A stretch of DNA of 64,000 nt from Ascidia mentula (Eukaryota > Chordata > Ascidiacea > Phlebobranchia > Ascidiidae): positions 16,802,001 to 16,866,000 of the forward strand of contig OX387203.1 in assembly GCA_947561715.1 (NCBI GenBank), read 5' to 3'. Under the pieces are notes generated by a model that made no database searches, was not told where the DNA came from, and saw only the letters and a program-made list of their open reading frames with translations. The translations under genes were made by a program, and so were the position numbers. Positions 47,161 through 58,099 of this stretch are shown piece by piece. Numbering within the stretch: position 1 is the stretch's first letter; each line of letters begins with the position of its first letter.

Positions 47161-47315
47161 AAGTCTTGCCAAGGACCTTTTGGCAAGCTTGTCTTCACCA
47201 TCGGTTCAGGACGTGTCGGTTGCGGCACCAACTGACAACCAAAACATGACTTGCAATGTTGTTCTGCTTCGTAGTCTATTCCAGGCTACCAAACCTTTGT
47301 TCGCATTATTTGCCG
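47161..47315 (-). pseudogene. Ty3/gypsy integrase, zinc-binding part
   Basis: The minus-strand frame shows the paired cysteines of the integrase HHCC domain (CKSCFGCQLV) followed by KTSLPKGPWQD, which stops at the transposon right end. One TGG-to-TAG change (RTKVW, stop, PGID) lies upstream, and the gypsy sequence is truncated near 47315 where a tRNA-unit fragment begins. It is the upstream half of the integrase at 38242-39084. Confidence 0.82.
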
Positions 47316-47660
47316 AGGAATATTTTTGTAACCTAAACGACAACAGAGACGACAAGTGTGAGATTCGGTACCTCACGTGCAGAGTGCAAACAATTAGCAG
47401 TCAATCGCCTTAACCAATAGACCAACTGTTCGGCGAAAACATGTATTTAATTATCATCATGATGTGATGATTGTTTTAAAGGAAATTGTGATTAAAGAAC
47501 AAATTTTTTGTGGTTGATTGGTGTCAGAGCTGTGACTACATAACATGTATATGAGGTAAATTGTTTTGAACATATTCTTCGTGGGAAGAAATACTTTTGT
47601 CAGCAATGTTGTTGTCTGAACCACCAATTCGAACATTATAATACAAATTACACTATTTGC
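47316..47660 (-). repeat. Diverged inverted fragment of the tRNA unit
   Basis: Reverse complement of the unit from the tail after the decayed Ser copy back to the 5' flank of tRNA-Tyr; recognisable runs are 'taacctaaacgacaac' and 'catattcttcgtgggaagaaa'. It ends exactly at the 5' edge of the tRNA-Tyr gene. Confidence 0.85.
47350..47431 (-). pseudogene. tRNA-Ser(GCT)-derived copy, less decayed than in the array
   Basis: 82 nt, ungapped match to tRNA-Ser(GCT) at about 61 of 82 positions by hand, with GACTGCTAAT (anticodon GCT) preserved. The in-array relic matches at about 52 of 82. The acceptor stem is broken, so a working tRNA is unlikely. Confidence 0.75.
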
Positions 47661-48670
47661 TACATCCTATAATGTGGTTCGTAGTTTCGCAACGTTGCAT
47701 TTTTTTGCACAATTTGGTGTAGTTCGGTGGCATGATTGATTTTTTTGAAAGTGAGGCAATACTTCAGTTTGTTAAACAAGCTGTAATTATAGAGGTAATA
47801 ATATTATCGCCTGTAGCGTATTGAAGTCATATTCCGCCATTTGTTCCTGCAGATTGATTGTTCAAGGTTTGCTGCCTCATAATACCAAGAAGACACTAGC
47901 AATTATCCGCAGATGTGAGCTGCCTTCAGTAATACATGAGCTTTTTTTAAAGTCGCAGGACTAAATTTTTAGCGGGTCGATGGCATCGACACTCAACTAG
48001 GCAAGTTACGTATCGTGTCACGTGACCACCATCTAGTCACAACCGCGCGAATTCGAAGCTTTTTCTAACGTAATTATCGCATGGTAGTCGTGCGGACGAT
48101 CCCATTTAAAAGACCCCTCCTACTCACGTCGTTGTGCAAAATTACAAAACAATGGTAAAAGGGAATACTGCTTTCATTGGATATATGTACATATCAAGGT
48201 TATATGATGGTAAAAGAGTTATTTAACATATCGTGGCGGCACAACCTGTTTTACATACTTATTAATGTAAATACCCACAATGTCTAAACATTATCACTGA
48301 AAACGTCCTAAAAGTAAAAAATGAATCAATATAACAAACGGGAATACAAGTTTATTGTCGACCAAATGTTATACCGTTGCCAGTGAATTGATCGTCGCTG
48401 CCAGTGAAATATGCAATTAAACTTATGCCAGTAAAAATCATACGCATTCGCTAATCCTTATGGTTTTGAATTTAAATGCTTTTTTGTATTTTTCATGTGC
48501 ATGAAAGCTTTTCATCATATACTGCAGAGCAATTTATCCATATTAAAAGTAATTTGTGTGTCCCAAGATAAAGTAATAATAAAGATTGAAAAGTTGCTAT
48601 AAATAAATTGCTATAGAAGCTCTAAAGATCGTAAAACTTTAGGTTTACAACTTTAGACATGACAGCAAAA
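47661..48670. other. Intergenic, downstream of the monooxygenase gene
   Basis: AT-rich, with no gene or repeat that I can recognise. It contains scattered AATAAA motifs on the minus strand that could serve the gene at 48671. Confidence 0.4.
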
Positions 48671-51600
48671 TTACCTAGACGAAATCATGTTTACTAAAAG
48701 AGAAAGGCATAAAATGACAAGGGTAAGGGTTCCTGTGGTTTTTGATGAGCCACTTGTCGTGTCAATAGCTGCAAGGGTTGTAGTTGTGACAGGCGCGTTT
48801 GGACTCGATGTTGCAGCTGATTGTGTAGTGGTGGAAATGTCGGTTGAAATAGGTTCTGAACAATTGACGGAGTCCTCGACGTACGGAAACTCAATGTTGG
48901 GAGGCTCGACGTTAAAAGTAACCTGCGTGCGCAAGGGAGATTTTTGACTTTTTTTATCCAAATTAGTTCTTTCTGACTTTCTTTTGGTTGTCTCAATCAA
49001 ACCACGCACTAGCAAACAAGGGGTTTTGAGTTGAAAAACGTTCGTCTGGTTTTAACAATTACACCTTTTTGTGTCATGGATGCATCTGATTTTCCTTACT
49101 TTAGAATACAAACTCTTGTAGGTTCAAATACTCACACCAGGTGGCATATTTCCGGTCGAATAACATAACTGTGACCTCTTCATAGAATCCTGCGCCAGAC
49201 TCAGTTCATCGGCTGTTTGCTCGTTCCATGGACGCTACAAACAAAACTATCTTAGATTGTATTGCTGGTGGATAGAAAGCACCGAAAACAGGCGTCCAAG
49301 AAGCTTTTTCATCATTGAACAAACATATGCTGTGATTTCAGCGCCCGTTCTGCGATGTCAACATACAAGTTGACATCAATGATATTTCACCTTGTCAAAA
49401 GTGATGTAAAGGTACATGGTGATGTAAAATCATTGCGGAACAAAATGTGGTTGGTAGTTTTGCGTTTTGAGGTGCAGTTACTTACCGAATTGACAACTTC
49501 AAATACGGTTTGGTTGGCGTATTCAGGTGGAGCAAGCACCATATAATTCTTGAGGCTCGGAATAGGATCATTACCAAAATATCTGTAAAAGTTATTTGAC
49601 ACAAATAAATTATTGAGTAACGAACGTTAACACATCGAATTAAAGCAGTCGATATGTAGTAGCGAACCTACAATAGAGAGATGAAAGACCGAGTATATAC
49701 AAATGTGTACTTTATTTTAACGTATTCTTACTGGACTTGAGTGATTCCAAAATAGCCAATCAGCATGAAAAAATCCGGAGCCGCCTCGCAAAATGCCAGT
49801 TTTATCTTGGGATAGTAGTACACGTATGAAAGGCACATTTCCTTGTTGGTAGACAACCCACCCTAACAAACGCAGTATCACAAATTTGGTTTTGATATTT
49901 AATACAGTTGTAAATGTAGTTCATTTCCTAGTGTTGGCTTACCATTGTAATTTCAGTTCTCTCTTGTGAGTTGTAGTTGCAGACCATCTGCAATGAATCT
50001 CCTTTCATAATGGTTCGTTCGTTTGCCAATTGCCTCGTTTCCTGAAAGTTGAAGTCGTATGATGTGTCTTTGGCCAAATAAGGAAGTTCTGTGCCATTCC
50101 TGGAACATAACTTTCTTCAATTAATTACATGATTATGAACCATTTTTTTGAAATGTAGTGTTGTGGTCGTAGTAGGACACATTATGCAAGAATAAGTTAG
50201 ATTTCCCACTGTACATGAAAATATTACATAGAATATAGGATAGGAGTAGATCAAACCGTGTGATTCCCACCTGATATGCCTGAGGAGAAGTTCACTACCT
50301 AGCAGGTGGCTATGTAGCAAGACACCAAAAACATTAAGCGAGTCTTTACTTTCGTGCTCCAAATGCTGCATGAAGACAAAAACCAGTTGAATAATTTTTC
50401 AGAAAAGATAAGTAAACAAATACGTTTCCTTTACGTAAATATGCAGTGTATATACGCTTTCGGAGAGGACAAAAAGTTTTTCAATAAAAACATTGCTGAA
50501 GTACATTAGAAATACAATTGCTAGAGCATTCTCCACGATCGAGAAAGGACTCCGTGTTTGGGGGAATAACTTGCTGAAAACCATTGACAGTGTGACCGAC
50601 TTCAATGACACCGGCGTCGTTTGCCCTTAAATCGGATGTGTAGTAAAATCGTAGTCCGGACGAGTCCACTATGTCTATAAAGTAATTTTTGTAAAGATCC
50701 AGTGGCAGACATAAGCTATGCTTTGTCTTTTGTACAATCTAACCTGTCTTGACTGCTGGGTTATCGTAGTGCATCTCCAAGACAACGTATTTTGGAGCGT
50801 CTGGAGTTCCAAGCGGATACCCAGTATGTGATGGAAAATTGAAAGCCTGCAAAACAATTTCGCTTATGTGTTTTGTTGCTCTATGGTATTTTGGTGTAAA
50901 TATCAAAAAAACTGTTTGCTAGTCTAAGTCCGAAATGTTGCATTAATTCCAAACTTTACCTACCCCGCCTCCAATAGCCCAGGCCACTATAGGAAAGTTG
51001 CAACTGGAAAAGTCAGGTGGCATATTGTTTTGATAACACTCCTGGTCAGTCCCTTCCATGGTCTGGAATAAAACACCAATAAAGAATATGCTTGCTGAAA
51101 CATGCATGTGATTGAATTGAAATGTAATTCACTGCAGCATATTTCGCTTACAATATTGGCGTCATCAGTGCAGTGGTAGACCAAGATGTGATGTACGTTG
51201 AGCTCATTACCCGGTTGAACCACCGGTTCCACCTGAAACAATACACGTTGCTTTTACTGGCAACCCAACGGCCTTCAACTGCCGTTTTTCGTGTATTTCT
51301 GATATGAGCTTTGAGGCTATACCTTCACCATGTGTTGTTTGGTTGCGAATTCGGGCAGCTTCAGGAGACGGCAATTGTAATAAGTATCGACTGCAGGCAT
51401 TGCGAAGTTATCGTTAAGTAAGTCAAAAGACATATGCGTCCCTCCATCCGGGAATGTGGTTTCGTCACTTCGTGTGGGCTCAAGAAGAAGAAGGCTCTTA
51501 ACTCCTACAACAAAATACACATGTACCACAATTGTGCCAATTTACCCGAACAATTTCATCAACCAACTTAACATTTCAGTCATTTTTAACTTTGGTCGCA

Positions 51601-52999
51601 TTATAATTTGCCCTATGAGAACAATCAATAAATGCAATTTTTGTATCCTTAGGTTTTTTTTCTGAAAACGTTTGTTTCAGCGCTGATACGCACATCTTTA
51701 AAGTTACGACAAGCCAATTATTGTCGGCATATCATGATGAGGACCGATCCAACACAAACGCGAGAATCATTAATATCTATAATGGGCGCTATACGAGAAG
51801 AGACCAATGAATGAAAGAAACTTTAAGAAATTCCTTTGTCTGCCACTGCGGCGTTTTCTCCATGTGTGCTATGATATGTTTTTAGGGGGGAGATCGCCCC
51901 CACCTGTATCATTGTGTGTCATTGTTTGTTGTTGTCTTACCTCTTCGCTGTGTAGTGTGATAATCTGCACTCGTCATGTCCGCACCAGCTGGATCATCGA
52001 CACCCCAAGCGAAAATAGTTTTCATTGTGTCAGTCTGAAGCAAAATTCATGTATGAAGTGCATTTTTCGAAAACGAATCTCATTAGGCGTTAAACACAAC
52101 AATCACTAATAATCACGATTATGGCTACATTCCAGGAAACGCGGTATTATACACTAAACAATCATTTCGCCCACAACTCAGTCATCATCATCAAGGCAAG
52201 TTGTCTTTCCTCATTCCCAGATTTTGTACAAAATACATTTAAATTCTGAAACCTTAACAAATAAGTAACTAACTGTAATATCAATATCTTCGCTATCGCA
52301 GGTAACGAGAAGGCGGCGAAACTTGATCACAGTCCACCCGTCCTGTTCAAATCCATCCACCAACTCAACGTTTTGAACTGCGTCCATGGGTAGAAATGTA
52401 TTTGTACTCATACCGTGGCGATCCTGTATTCAGCACAGAATATGTCAGGTATTGTCTCCAATTCGGTGAGTTGTATGTTTTGCATGCATCAAAGTAAAAT
52501 TAATTAGTGGCATTAATGTGGAAGCAGTAATAATACTCCGCCCACATATGTTTTTATAGCTTACTGTCACAAAGGCGTTTCCATTTTTCACCCATCCGGT
52601 GATGATGTCAGCCTTTATCATTGACCCCGTGGGCGAAAATCCAACACCTATCCAACCAGTTGTGTTTCCATGCAACTGCAAAATGGATGAATTTAAAACC
52701 GGAATGTTGGGGCCCTAAAAGATCTTTTAAATTAAAATAAAAAACTGCAAAACAATGTCATGCCGTTACAACACCTTTGTTTGAATGACAAACGCACCAG
52801 ACACAACTAAAAAATATTTAGCTAAATATTCACTGTTCGTTACCTCAAAAGTGATGTAAGATTCATTGAAATTCCAGTACAAGTGTAAAATTTCCCCACT
52901 GTCTAGCACAGCATTGTGGTCAAAGTTTTCTGTTGTGTTCAATTGGCACCTGACCAAGGCGGCCAAACATAATATAGTAACAAGCACGCCCTGGATCAT
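48671..52999 (-). CDS. MOXD1-like: DOMON/copper type II ascorbate-dependent monooxygenase, 15 exons
   Basis: Exons (high to low): 52999-52844, 52675-52565, 52423-52274, 52034-51941, 51504-51323, 51232-51152, 51062-50964, 50846-50744, 50674-50505, 50365-50271, 50099-49943, 49862-49732, 49582-49486, 49234-49138, 49008-48671. All junctions are GT-AG and in phase; the total is 2,061 nt, or 686 aa. A signal peptide (about 1-19) is followed by a DOMON domain (about 25-165) and both Cu2-monooxygenase domains. Copper ligands fall where expected from DBH: H245/H246 (VHHILVYHC), H317 (LEMHYDNP), H400/H402 (LLHSHLLG) and M475 (NKEMC). The C-terminus is Ser/Thr-rich with a hydrophobic tail (about 664-681), suggesting membrane or GPI anchoring in the secretory pathway. 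The family hydroxylates substrates using ascorbate; the substrate here is unknown, and the MOXD1 assignment over DBH rests on the tail and DOMON wording. The exon 9 donor (gtactt) is the weakest junction. Confidence 0.92.
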
Positions 53000-53922
53000 T
53001 TCTAGTTTTTTAACTACACCTTACCAAAAACACCTTGGCTCCAAATAAGATAATCTACATTTTAGAGTTTTCATATAGGCTACAAGTCATTGTTGTATCA
53101 ATTTTGTTCGCTTGTCAACGAATCTAGTTGCTCTTATAGGTAACTTTATTCGTAAACAAAACAATAAGGCCGCTTGTTGCATTAACCTATGCGAAGCTGA
53201 AACTTATATCACGGCTATACAGTTATAGGATATAGTACCGATTTTTTGTTATATTTCATTCAGGCAGTCAACAACAATCCGTCGCCTCCACGATCGTAAA
53301 ATTGCAAATGTCGCAATATCCCAGTTTTTACGTGCTTTATGTGCCTCACGAAATGCGATAGTCACGTGCGGTACGAAAAAGTTTAAAAAAAATTTCCTCC
53401 GCTAGGAAATCACCAGACAAACAAATGGGTAAACGGCGACGAAAAGTTTTATGACGTACGGACATGACGTCATTTGCTCACGCGGTTGCACGTGATACTC
53501 GAGAAACGTCTGGAGAACAAACACGGATAATGTTAGACATGCTAAAAAATCGGTTGTTTCGATTCAATATAAGTTGTCTTAATATCGAATTTAAAGCATA
53601 TACCTGTTTGATAATAGTATATAAATAAAAAGGGGAAAAACCAAAAGTATTGCACACATGTTGGTGTATTTTCATTCAACACCAATTTTAGAGTTGGAAT
53701 TATTTTTGTATGGCGGTCCGTTTTGCAAAGTTACTCAGTGATTATACCAGGTCGCCTACAAACAATTTTCCCAAATGACAAAAATTTTGCTTTTCGTTAA
53801 ACAAAGGCTAGCATGACATGCTAAAATGTGTGTATAATTAATGCCAATCATTTAGCAGTCACATAGTCTGAATATTGAATCCATCCAACGGCCCGTTAGT
53901 GTCAGGATACAGAACCGTCCTT
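53000..53922. other. Upstream region of the monooxygenase gene
   Basis: No gene is recognised. It presumably holds the 5' UTR and promoter of the minus-strand gene, but I cannot place the start site. Confidence 0.4.
53465..53472. promoter_or_regulatory. CRE-like palindrome TGACGTCA
   Basis: Perfect 8-bp cAMP-response-element palindrome 466 bp upstream of the monooxygenase start codon. It may be chance; regulatory use is inferred only from position. Confidence 0.25.
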
Positions 53923-54352
53923 AAAGTGCATATGACACGGTCATGGCAACTTTGCTTAAAACTAAAGGTACATCTACAACAAACATATATCCAAAGTTTT
54001 TCGGTTCTACGTCAACTAGAAAGCGGCGACCAAAAATCGTAAGCCCTTTTCGCTGTGGCGAAATTGACATCACAAGCCGCTCGCGTCGAAAAAATACTAA
54101 ATCAGTTTTACAATGTTTTCCATTCCTACGCATATGGCTTGCTGTCAGCACTCGCCCGACCAAAGCGCCTTATGACATCGCGCATTAATAATCTTACATT
54201 CGCAAGATTTCGTTAAAAATGCGACTTTGATCAGCTGTATCACAGAAACCAGTCAACATATGAAGCTACTTTTTTGCCGAAAAGGTTTTAAAGTTATGAA
54301 CATCTCTTATTTTAATTATTAACATGCTTTTTTTTCGTGTCACATGCAGTTT
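53923..54352. mobile_element. 430-bp MITE-like inverted-repeat element
   Basis: The ends AAAGTGCATATGACACG and, inverted, AAACTGCATGTGACACG match at 15 of 17 positions. A second partial copy (right half, reversed) lies at 61181-61290, which shows it is a dispersed repeat. No target duplication is clear. The short open frames inside are not credible genes. Confidence 0.7.
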
Positions 54353-54698
54353 GTCTTGGGAGTGATCAATACTGTTTCCGTCACGCGCATATCTGTAATT
54401 ATTAACTTCCTCACGTGATGGCTGTAATATCTCTCCGTGTACACAACCTAAATAAACTTGGGAGGCAATGCAGTTGTTAAAGGATCCAACTGCTTTTCTG
54501 AAAAATGCGATTAAGGTATAATTTTTTTTAAATCTTTTCCACTGACTCATTACAAGAAATCTCATTTTTACAGCCTCGCCATCAACCCTAATTGAAACCT
54601 TTATTGCGAGACAGTTTGCAGGGGATACGGAGGTTGGAATGTGTGACAAAGTTGAAACCTTATTGTGTTAAAAGCGAGAAGTTTATTGTGTTAAAAGT
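54353..54698. other. Intergenic between MITE and microsatellite
   Basis: Nothing recognised. Confidence 0.4.
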
Positions 54699-54799
54699 GG
54701 CGAAGTTGGCGAAGTTGGCGAAGTTGGCGAAGTTGGCGAAGTTGGCGAAGTTGGCGAAGTTGGCGAAGTTGGCGAAGTTGGCGAAGTTGGCGAAGTTAG
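54699..54799. repeat. 9-bp microsatellite (GCGAAGTTG)n, ~11 copies
   Basis: Nearly perfect tandem copies of a 9-mer. Because 9 is a multiple of three, it keeps frames open on both strands (AKL or FAN repeats), which gives a spurious 165-codon frame with no ATG start. Confidence 0.95.
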
Positions 54800-55682
54800 C
54801 GCGATTTTCTCCCTGCAAGTTTGTCAAACAATATTGGGACTGCATGGATAGCGAAAATAGCACGATCACTAGACTAAGAGTGGTTGCATCACATTTATTG
54901 GAGCTGGGTAAAGTACGGCCCAGAGTGGCTCACAGAAATAAGTGTGTCAGCAAAATGTCGAACTTAAGTAATAGTTCATTACAAAATAGACCCACTGTGT
55001 GCAAACATGACAAACATTCAACAAGTAATTTTTCAAAACATAGCTCAAAAAACATCCTATATCGACAATTAAAAACATCCTCAACTTGACCTCAAGTACC
55101 GCAGACAAGGATAAATATATTTCAGCAAATCTATATCTAAATCCCAAGTTCGATCATTTGGGATGATTATTGCCATGCAGTTTTGTCTGCTTGATAAAAC
55201 ATAACATATCTAGATCCCGTTGACCCAATCGACCTTTGGCCTCGCGGTGCGAATTTGACCTACAGATGAACCAACCCCGGCGTTATCGGCGCTTATCTTG
55301 AAATGCAAGTAACACAAAGAAATCCTTTCATCACCCAATGTTGAACGTGATTGTCGAGACAGCGTCGTTTTTATACACATAATCTGTTTGCATTTGTTCA
55401 TTCATAGCAGTGCCATTAAGCAAAGTTTTGCCACGTTTTACGATTAATATTTGTGTTGCATGTTAAGCCATGTCGACATGACGGCGGTTAACATTATGCC
55501 AGTTGTGAATAGGATATGTGCGAACCTTAAGGATATGTGCGGACGACATCTGGACAATACATTTATGCGAAAAAAAAAACGATTACGGATAGATCGAAAA
55601 TACGAACCGTAATGGGTTTGGACAAGATTTATTTGTTTGTTTCATATTCATGTCAAATAGGTGTGAAAAAGAAATTATAAAC
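54800..55682. other. Intergenic upstream of the paralog pseudogene
   Basis: Nothing convincing recognised. Confidence 0.4.
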
Positions 55683-56215
55683 ATGCTTTTGAAAACTCTC
55701 GCGGTTTTGTGCCTGTCCAATTTGGCCAGGTCCCAACCGAACGGGAACTTTGAACACAATGTTGTATTGGACAGCGGGGAAGTCATGCACTTCTACTGGA
55801 AATCAACGAGACCTACATTTCATTTGAAGTTTACCGAAAAATTTATTGTAATGTATGTTTTTTATAACTTTACATCACTTCATGGTTCTACGAGTATAAT
55901 TCGTTTATATTCGATGGAGTCAATGAATGTCAAAGACAAGCATGTTAGTCTGTACATCCACGATGCATCGCAAAGAGCACGCGATTCTTCTGCATATTTA
56001 AATCGTCTCTTATTCGTACCATTATTTCCTATTACATACAGTTTTGCCTTATACATGTTTCCATTGCGTTTTCACGAAGTTACGCTTTTACATTTATCTG
56101 TCATATACACGGTAACACCACGGGTTGGATTGCAATTGGTATCTCACCTGAAAAGAGCATGGCGAATTCTGATATTTACGTTGGTTGGGTAAAGAATGGA
56201 ATACATACTACAACG
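55683..56215 (+). pseudogene. Truncated MOXD1-like paralog, first two DOMON exons
   Basis: Exon 1 (55683-55828) encodes a signal peptide (MLLKTLAVLCLSNLARSQ) and NFEHNVVLDSGEVMHFYW, close to exon 1 of the minus-strand gene. A one-base deletion near 55803 then shifts the frame; beyond it the old frame still reads NETYISFE up to a GT donor. Exon 2 (about 56105-56215) reads GNTTGWIAIGISPEKSM...VGWVKNG and ends at a good GT donor, but no AG precedes its start. No later exons are seen before repeats take over at 56400. It is head-to-head with the intact gene, so it probably arose by an inverted duplication and then decayed. Confidence 0.85.
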
Positions 56216-56399
56216 GTAAAATATTGATTGCAATAAGATTGACATTCTGTATACAAAATAAAACAAAAAGTTAGAAGAAAAATGAACCAATTTTTGGTAA
56301 AACCTACAAAGCATCCTGTGCTTTAGTATCTGAAGACATGTGCGTGGTACCTCCGTATATGTCTTTAATGCGTAGGACTAATAACTACACAGTCCCACC

Positions 56400-56512
56400 G
56401 GGAAAGGAAATTATTTTGCTTGGTTTGTGATTTATCTAATTAATATTAAAACCATTGAACAATAGCGTGCACCGCTACTTAACTTCAACTCCAATCGTCG
56501 AGGATGCATAAA
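56400..56512 (-). repeat. Inverted tRNA-unit fragment (Tyr-Ser spacer)
   Basis: Reverse complement of the spacer between tRNA-Tyr and tRNA-Ser plus the last bases of tRNA-Ser (cgtcgaggatg). It shares private changes with the inverted piece at 37607 ('ttgcttggtttgtgat', 'ttaatattaaaa'), so both derive from one earlier rearranged copy. Confidence 0.75.
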
Positions 56513-56538
56513 TATTTCATTTAACGCATGGTTTTGGC

Positions 56539-56620
56539 GACGGGGTGGCCGAGTGGTTAAGGCGATGGACTGCTAATCCATTGTGCTCTGCACGCGTGGG
56601 TTCGAATCCCATCCTCGTCG
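56539..56620 (+). tRNA. tRNA-Ser-GCT: tRNA-Ser(GCT), dispersed copy
   Basis: 82 nt with one change from the array consensus (acceptor A5 to G, giving a G-T wobble). Looks functional despite diverged flanks. Confidence 0.9.
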
Positions 56621-56701
56621 GTTGTAGTTTAGTGGCGATACACTGTATTGTTTAATAGTTTTAACATTAATTGGATAAATCACATACCGAGCAAAATAAA
56701 G

Positions 56702-56792
56702 TCCTTCGAACCGGATTCGAACCAGTGACCTATGGATTTCTGTCGAGCTCAGCCGCTACTGTCCACCGCTCTATCCACTGAGCTATCAAAGA
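56702..56792 (-). tRNA. tRNA-Tyr-GTA: tRNA-Tyr(GTA) with intron, dispersed copy
   Basis: 91 nt with the 18-nt intron (two changes within it). The acceptor stem holds by wobble pairs (TCTTTGA against TCGAAGG) and the D arm has a few changes. Possibly functional, possibly a slowly decaying copy. Confidence 0.75.
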
Positions 56793-57008
56793 ATGTGGCA
56801 AGCCGTGTAATTTGTATTATTATGAATATTGGAGTTGGTGGTTCAGACATCAACATTGCAAACAAACATCTTCGCCGTCGTCTTTTGATTTAGATTCGAG
56901 CTCTGGTTAACTTTGACAAGAATTTCGCCAAAATTTTCCCAATATGAGGTTTGAGTGAGTAGAACAATAATGCACATCGCCGAAACAATGGTCATCCTCG
57001 TTTAGGGG

Positions 57009-57330
57009 TTACATGAACCTATGAAACCTGTGGAAGAAATTTATCATGCCCGCGAATTCCTGAAGCCCCTTGATGGTTGTGGGACGAGGGAACTGCTGGA
57101 TTGCTTTCAGTTTGTGAGGTAACGGACACGCACCATGCATATTGACTCTGTGACCGAGAAAATCCATTTGGTCGACGCCAAACTGACATTTGGCTACGTT
57201 GATGACCAGACCATGATCTGCCAACCGTGAAAAAGTCATTTTAAATGGTTTTAGTAATCAGCAGGTGTTTTGCTTGCTACTAGTCATCTAGGTACACAAA
57301 TACAAAATTAAGAGACAAGCCGGAGGGAAA
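57009..57330 (-). pseudogene. Ty3/gypsy reverse transcriptase fragment
   Basis: On the minus strand, FVFVYLDD (the RT catalytic box, followed by two stops) leads to LADHGLVINVAKCQFGV, MDFLGHRV and PLPHKLKAIQQFPRPTT, the typical RT-to-RNase H connection. The frame is broken between the box and the rest, and the finger/palm region upstream is missing. Confidence 0.85.
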
Positions 57331-58075
57331 AGCTGAATGCTGCCCCCGTTTTGACAAGAAAATTGCGCCCAGACATGCGGTCCATTAGAAAAAATAGGTT
57401 ACTCGTTTTTCCGGCCGTCGCAGCAGCTAAAGACGGTCGGCTTTCTCGTTTCCCCGAAGTAAACATGTAGGACAACACTGACGTAAAAGCATAATTTGGA
57501 AGCGTTTCTTACTTCTTGTGGTGAAGTAGAACTGAACGTCGAGCTTCGCACCTTTAATACTGCGTATTCCTCGTCTTTTCGATAAGCCAATTGCAGAGCA
57601 TCTGCCTGTTGCGCTAAACTGCGGGCACAAGGAAAATCCTTTCCAGCCAAACCCGTGCGTACGGCAGCGGCATCTTCTCCAGGATTAATTCTTTGAACAA
57701 AAAACAAGGTTCCTCGCTCCTAAGCAACGCCAGCATTTCGTCCGGTCACCCAAAGTTGGCATGTGGAGTAATTGTTGAGCTCTTTGTGACGGTGTTAAAG
57801 TAAAAGTAGTCAGCAATCGCTCTTTAATTGCTGACTACTTGTCTTTTTGCGACGGTTGTTTAAATAAATCAATCAAACGACTTGCTGTGTTCTGATCGAG
57901 GGCTGACACTGCGTAAAAATACTTGGTTTCGTCAGCTGTCATCTTTTCAAAGCAAATTGAGCTTCTGCTTGCTAGAACCAAAATCGTGGCTGCGACATCC
58001 AAAGAGTGGGAAGCTTAACCGCCACAGAGTTCTGGCTATCACTGCCATCCATCTTAATTTGAAACTTATGTCATG
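57331..58075 (-). pseudogene. Ty3/gypsy gag and protease remnant
   Basis: On the minus strand, frames in several registers read as gag (AVKLPTLWMSQPRFWF, then AEAQF, ALDQNTASRLIDLF) and then a protease-like NFLVKTGAAFSFP, in which the catalytic Asp of DTG is Lys. Directly after this the sequence jumps to the RT box, so most of the region between protease and RT is deleted. Orientation matches the RT fragment; no LTR was found on this side. Confidence 0.7.
57804..57840. other. 14-bp perfect hairpin within gag remnant
   Basis: AAGTAGTCAGCAAT and its exact complement ATTGCTGACTACTT are separated by 9 nt. Confidence 0.7.
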
Positions 58076-58099
58076 AAATATACTAAGGCGTTGTTGTGC

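Larger units (their letters stand above)
56513..56862 (+). repeat. Dispersed tRNA-unit fragment in direct orientation
   Basis: Diverged copy of the unit from the end of the Leu-Ser spacer through tRNA-Ser and tRNA-Tyr into the following spacer. Similarity stops near 56862, just before gypsy sequence. Confidence 0.85.

Noticed and set aside
48694..48996. Alternative frames on both strands over the last monooxygenase exon
   Set aside because: Shadows of the Ser/Thr-rich C-terminal exon, whose phase fits the preceding exon.
54592..55089. 165-codon plus-strand frame with AKL repeats
   Set aside because: Lacks an ATG start and is held open by the 9-bp microsatellite; the flanks look non-coding.
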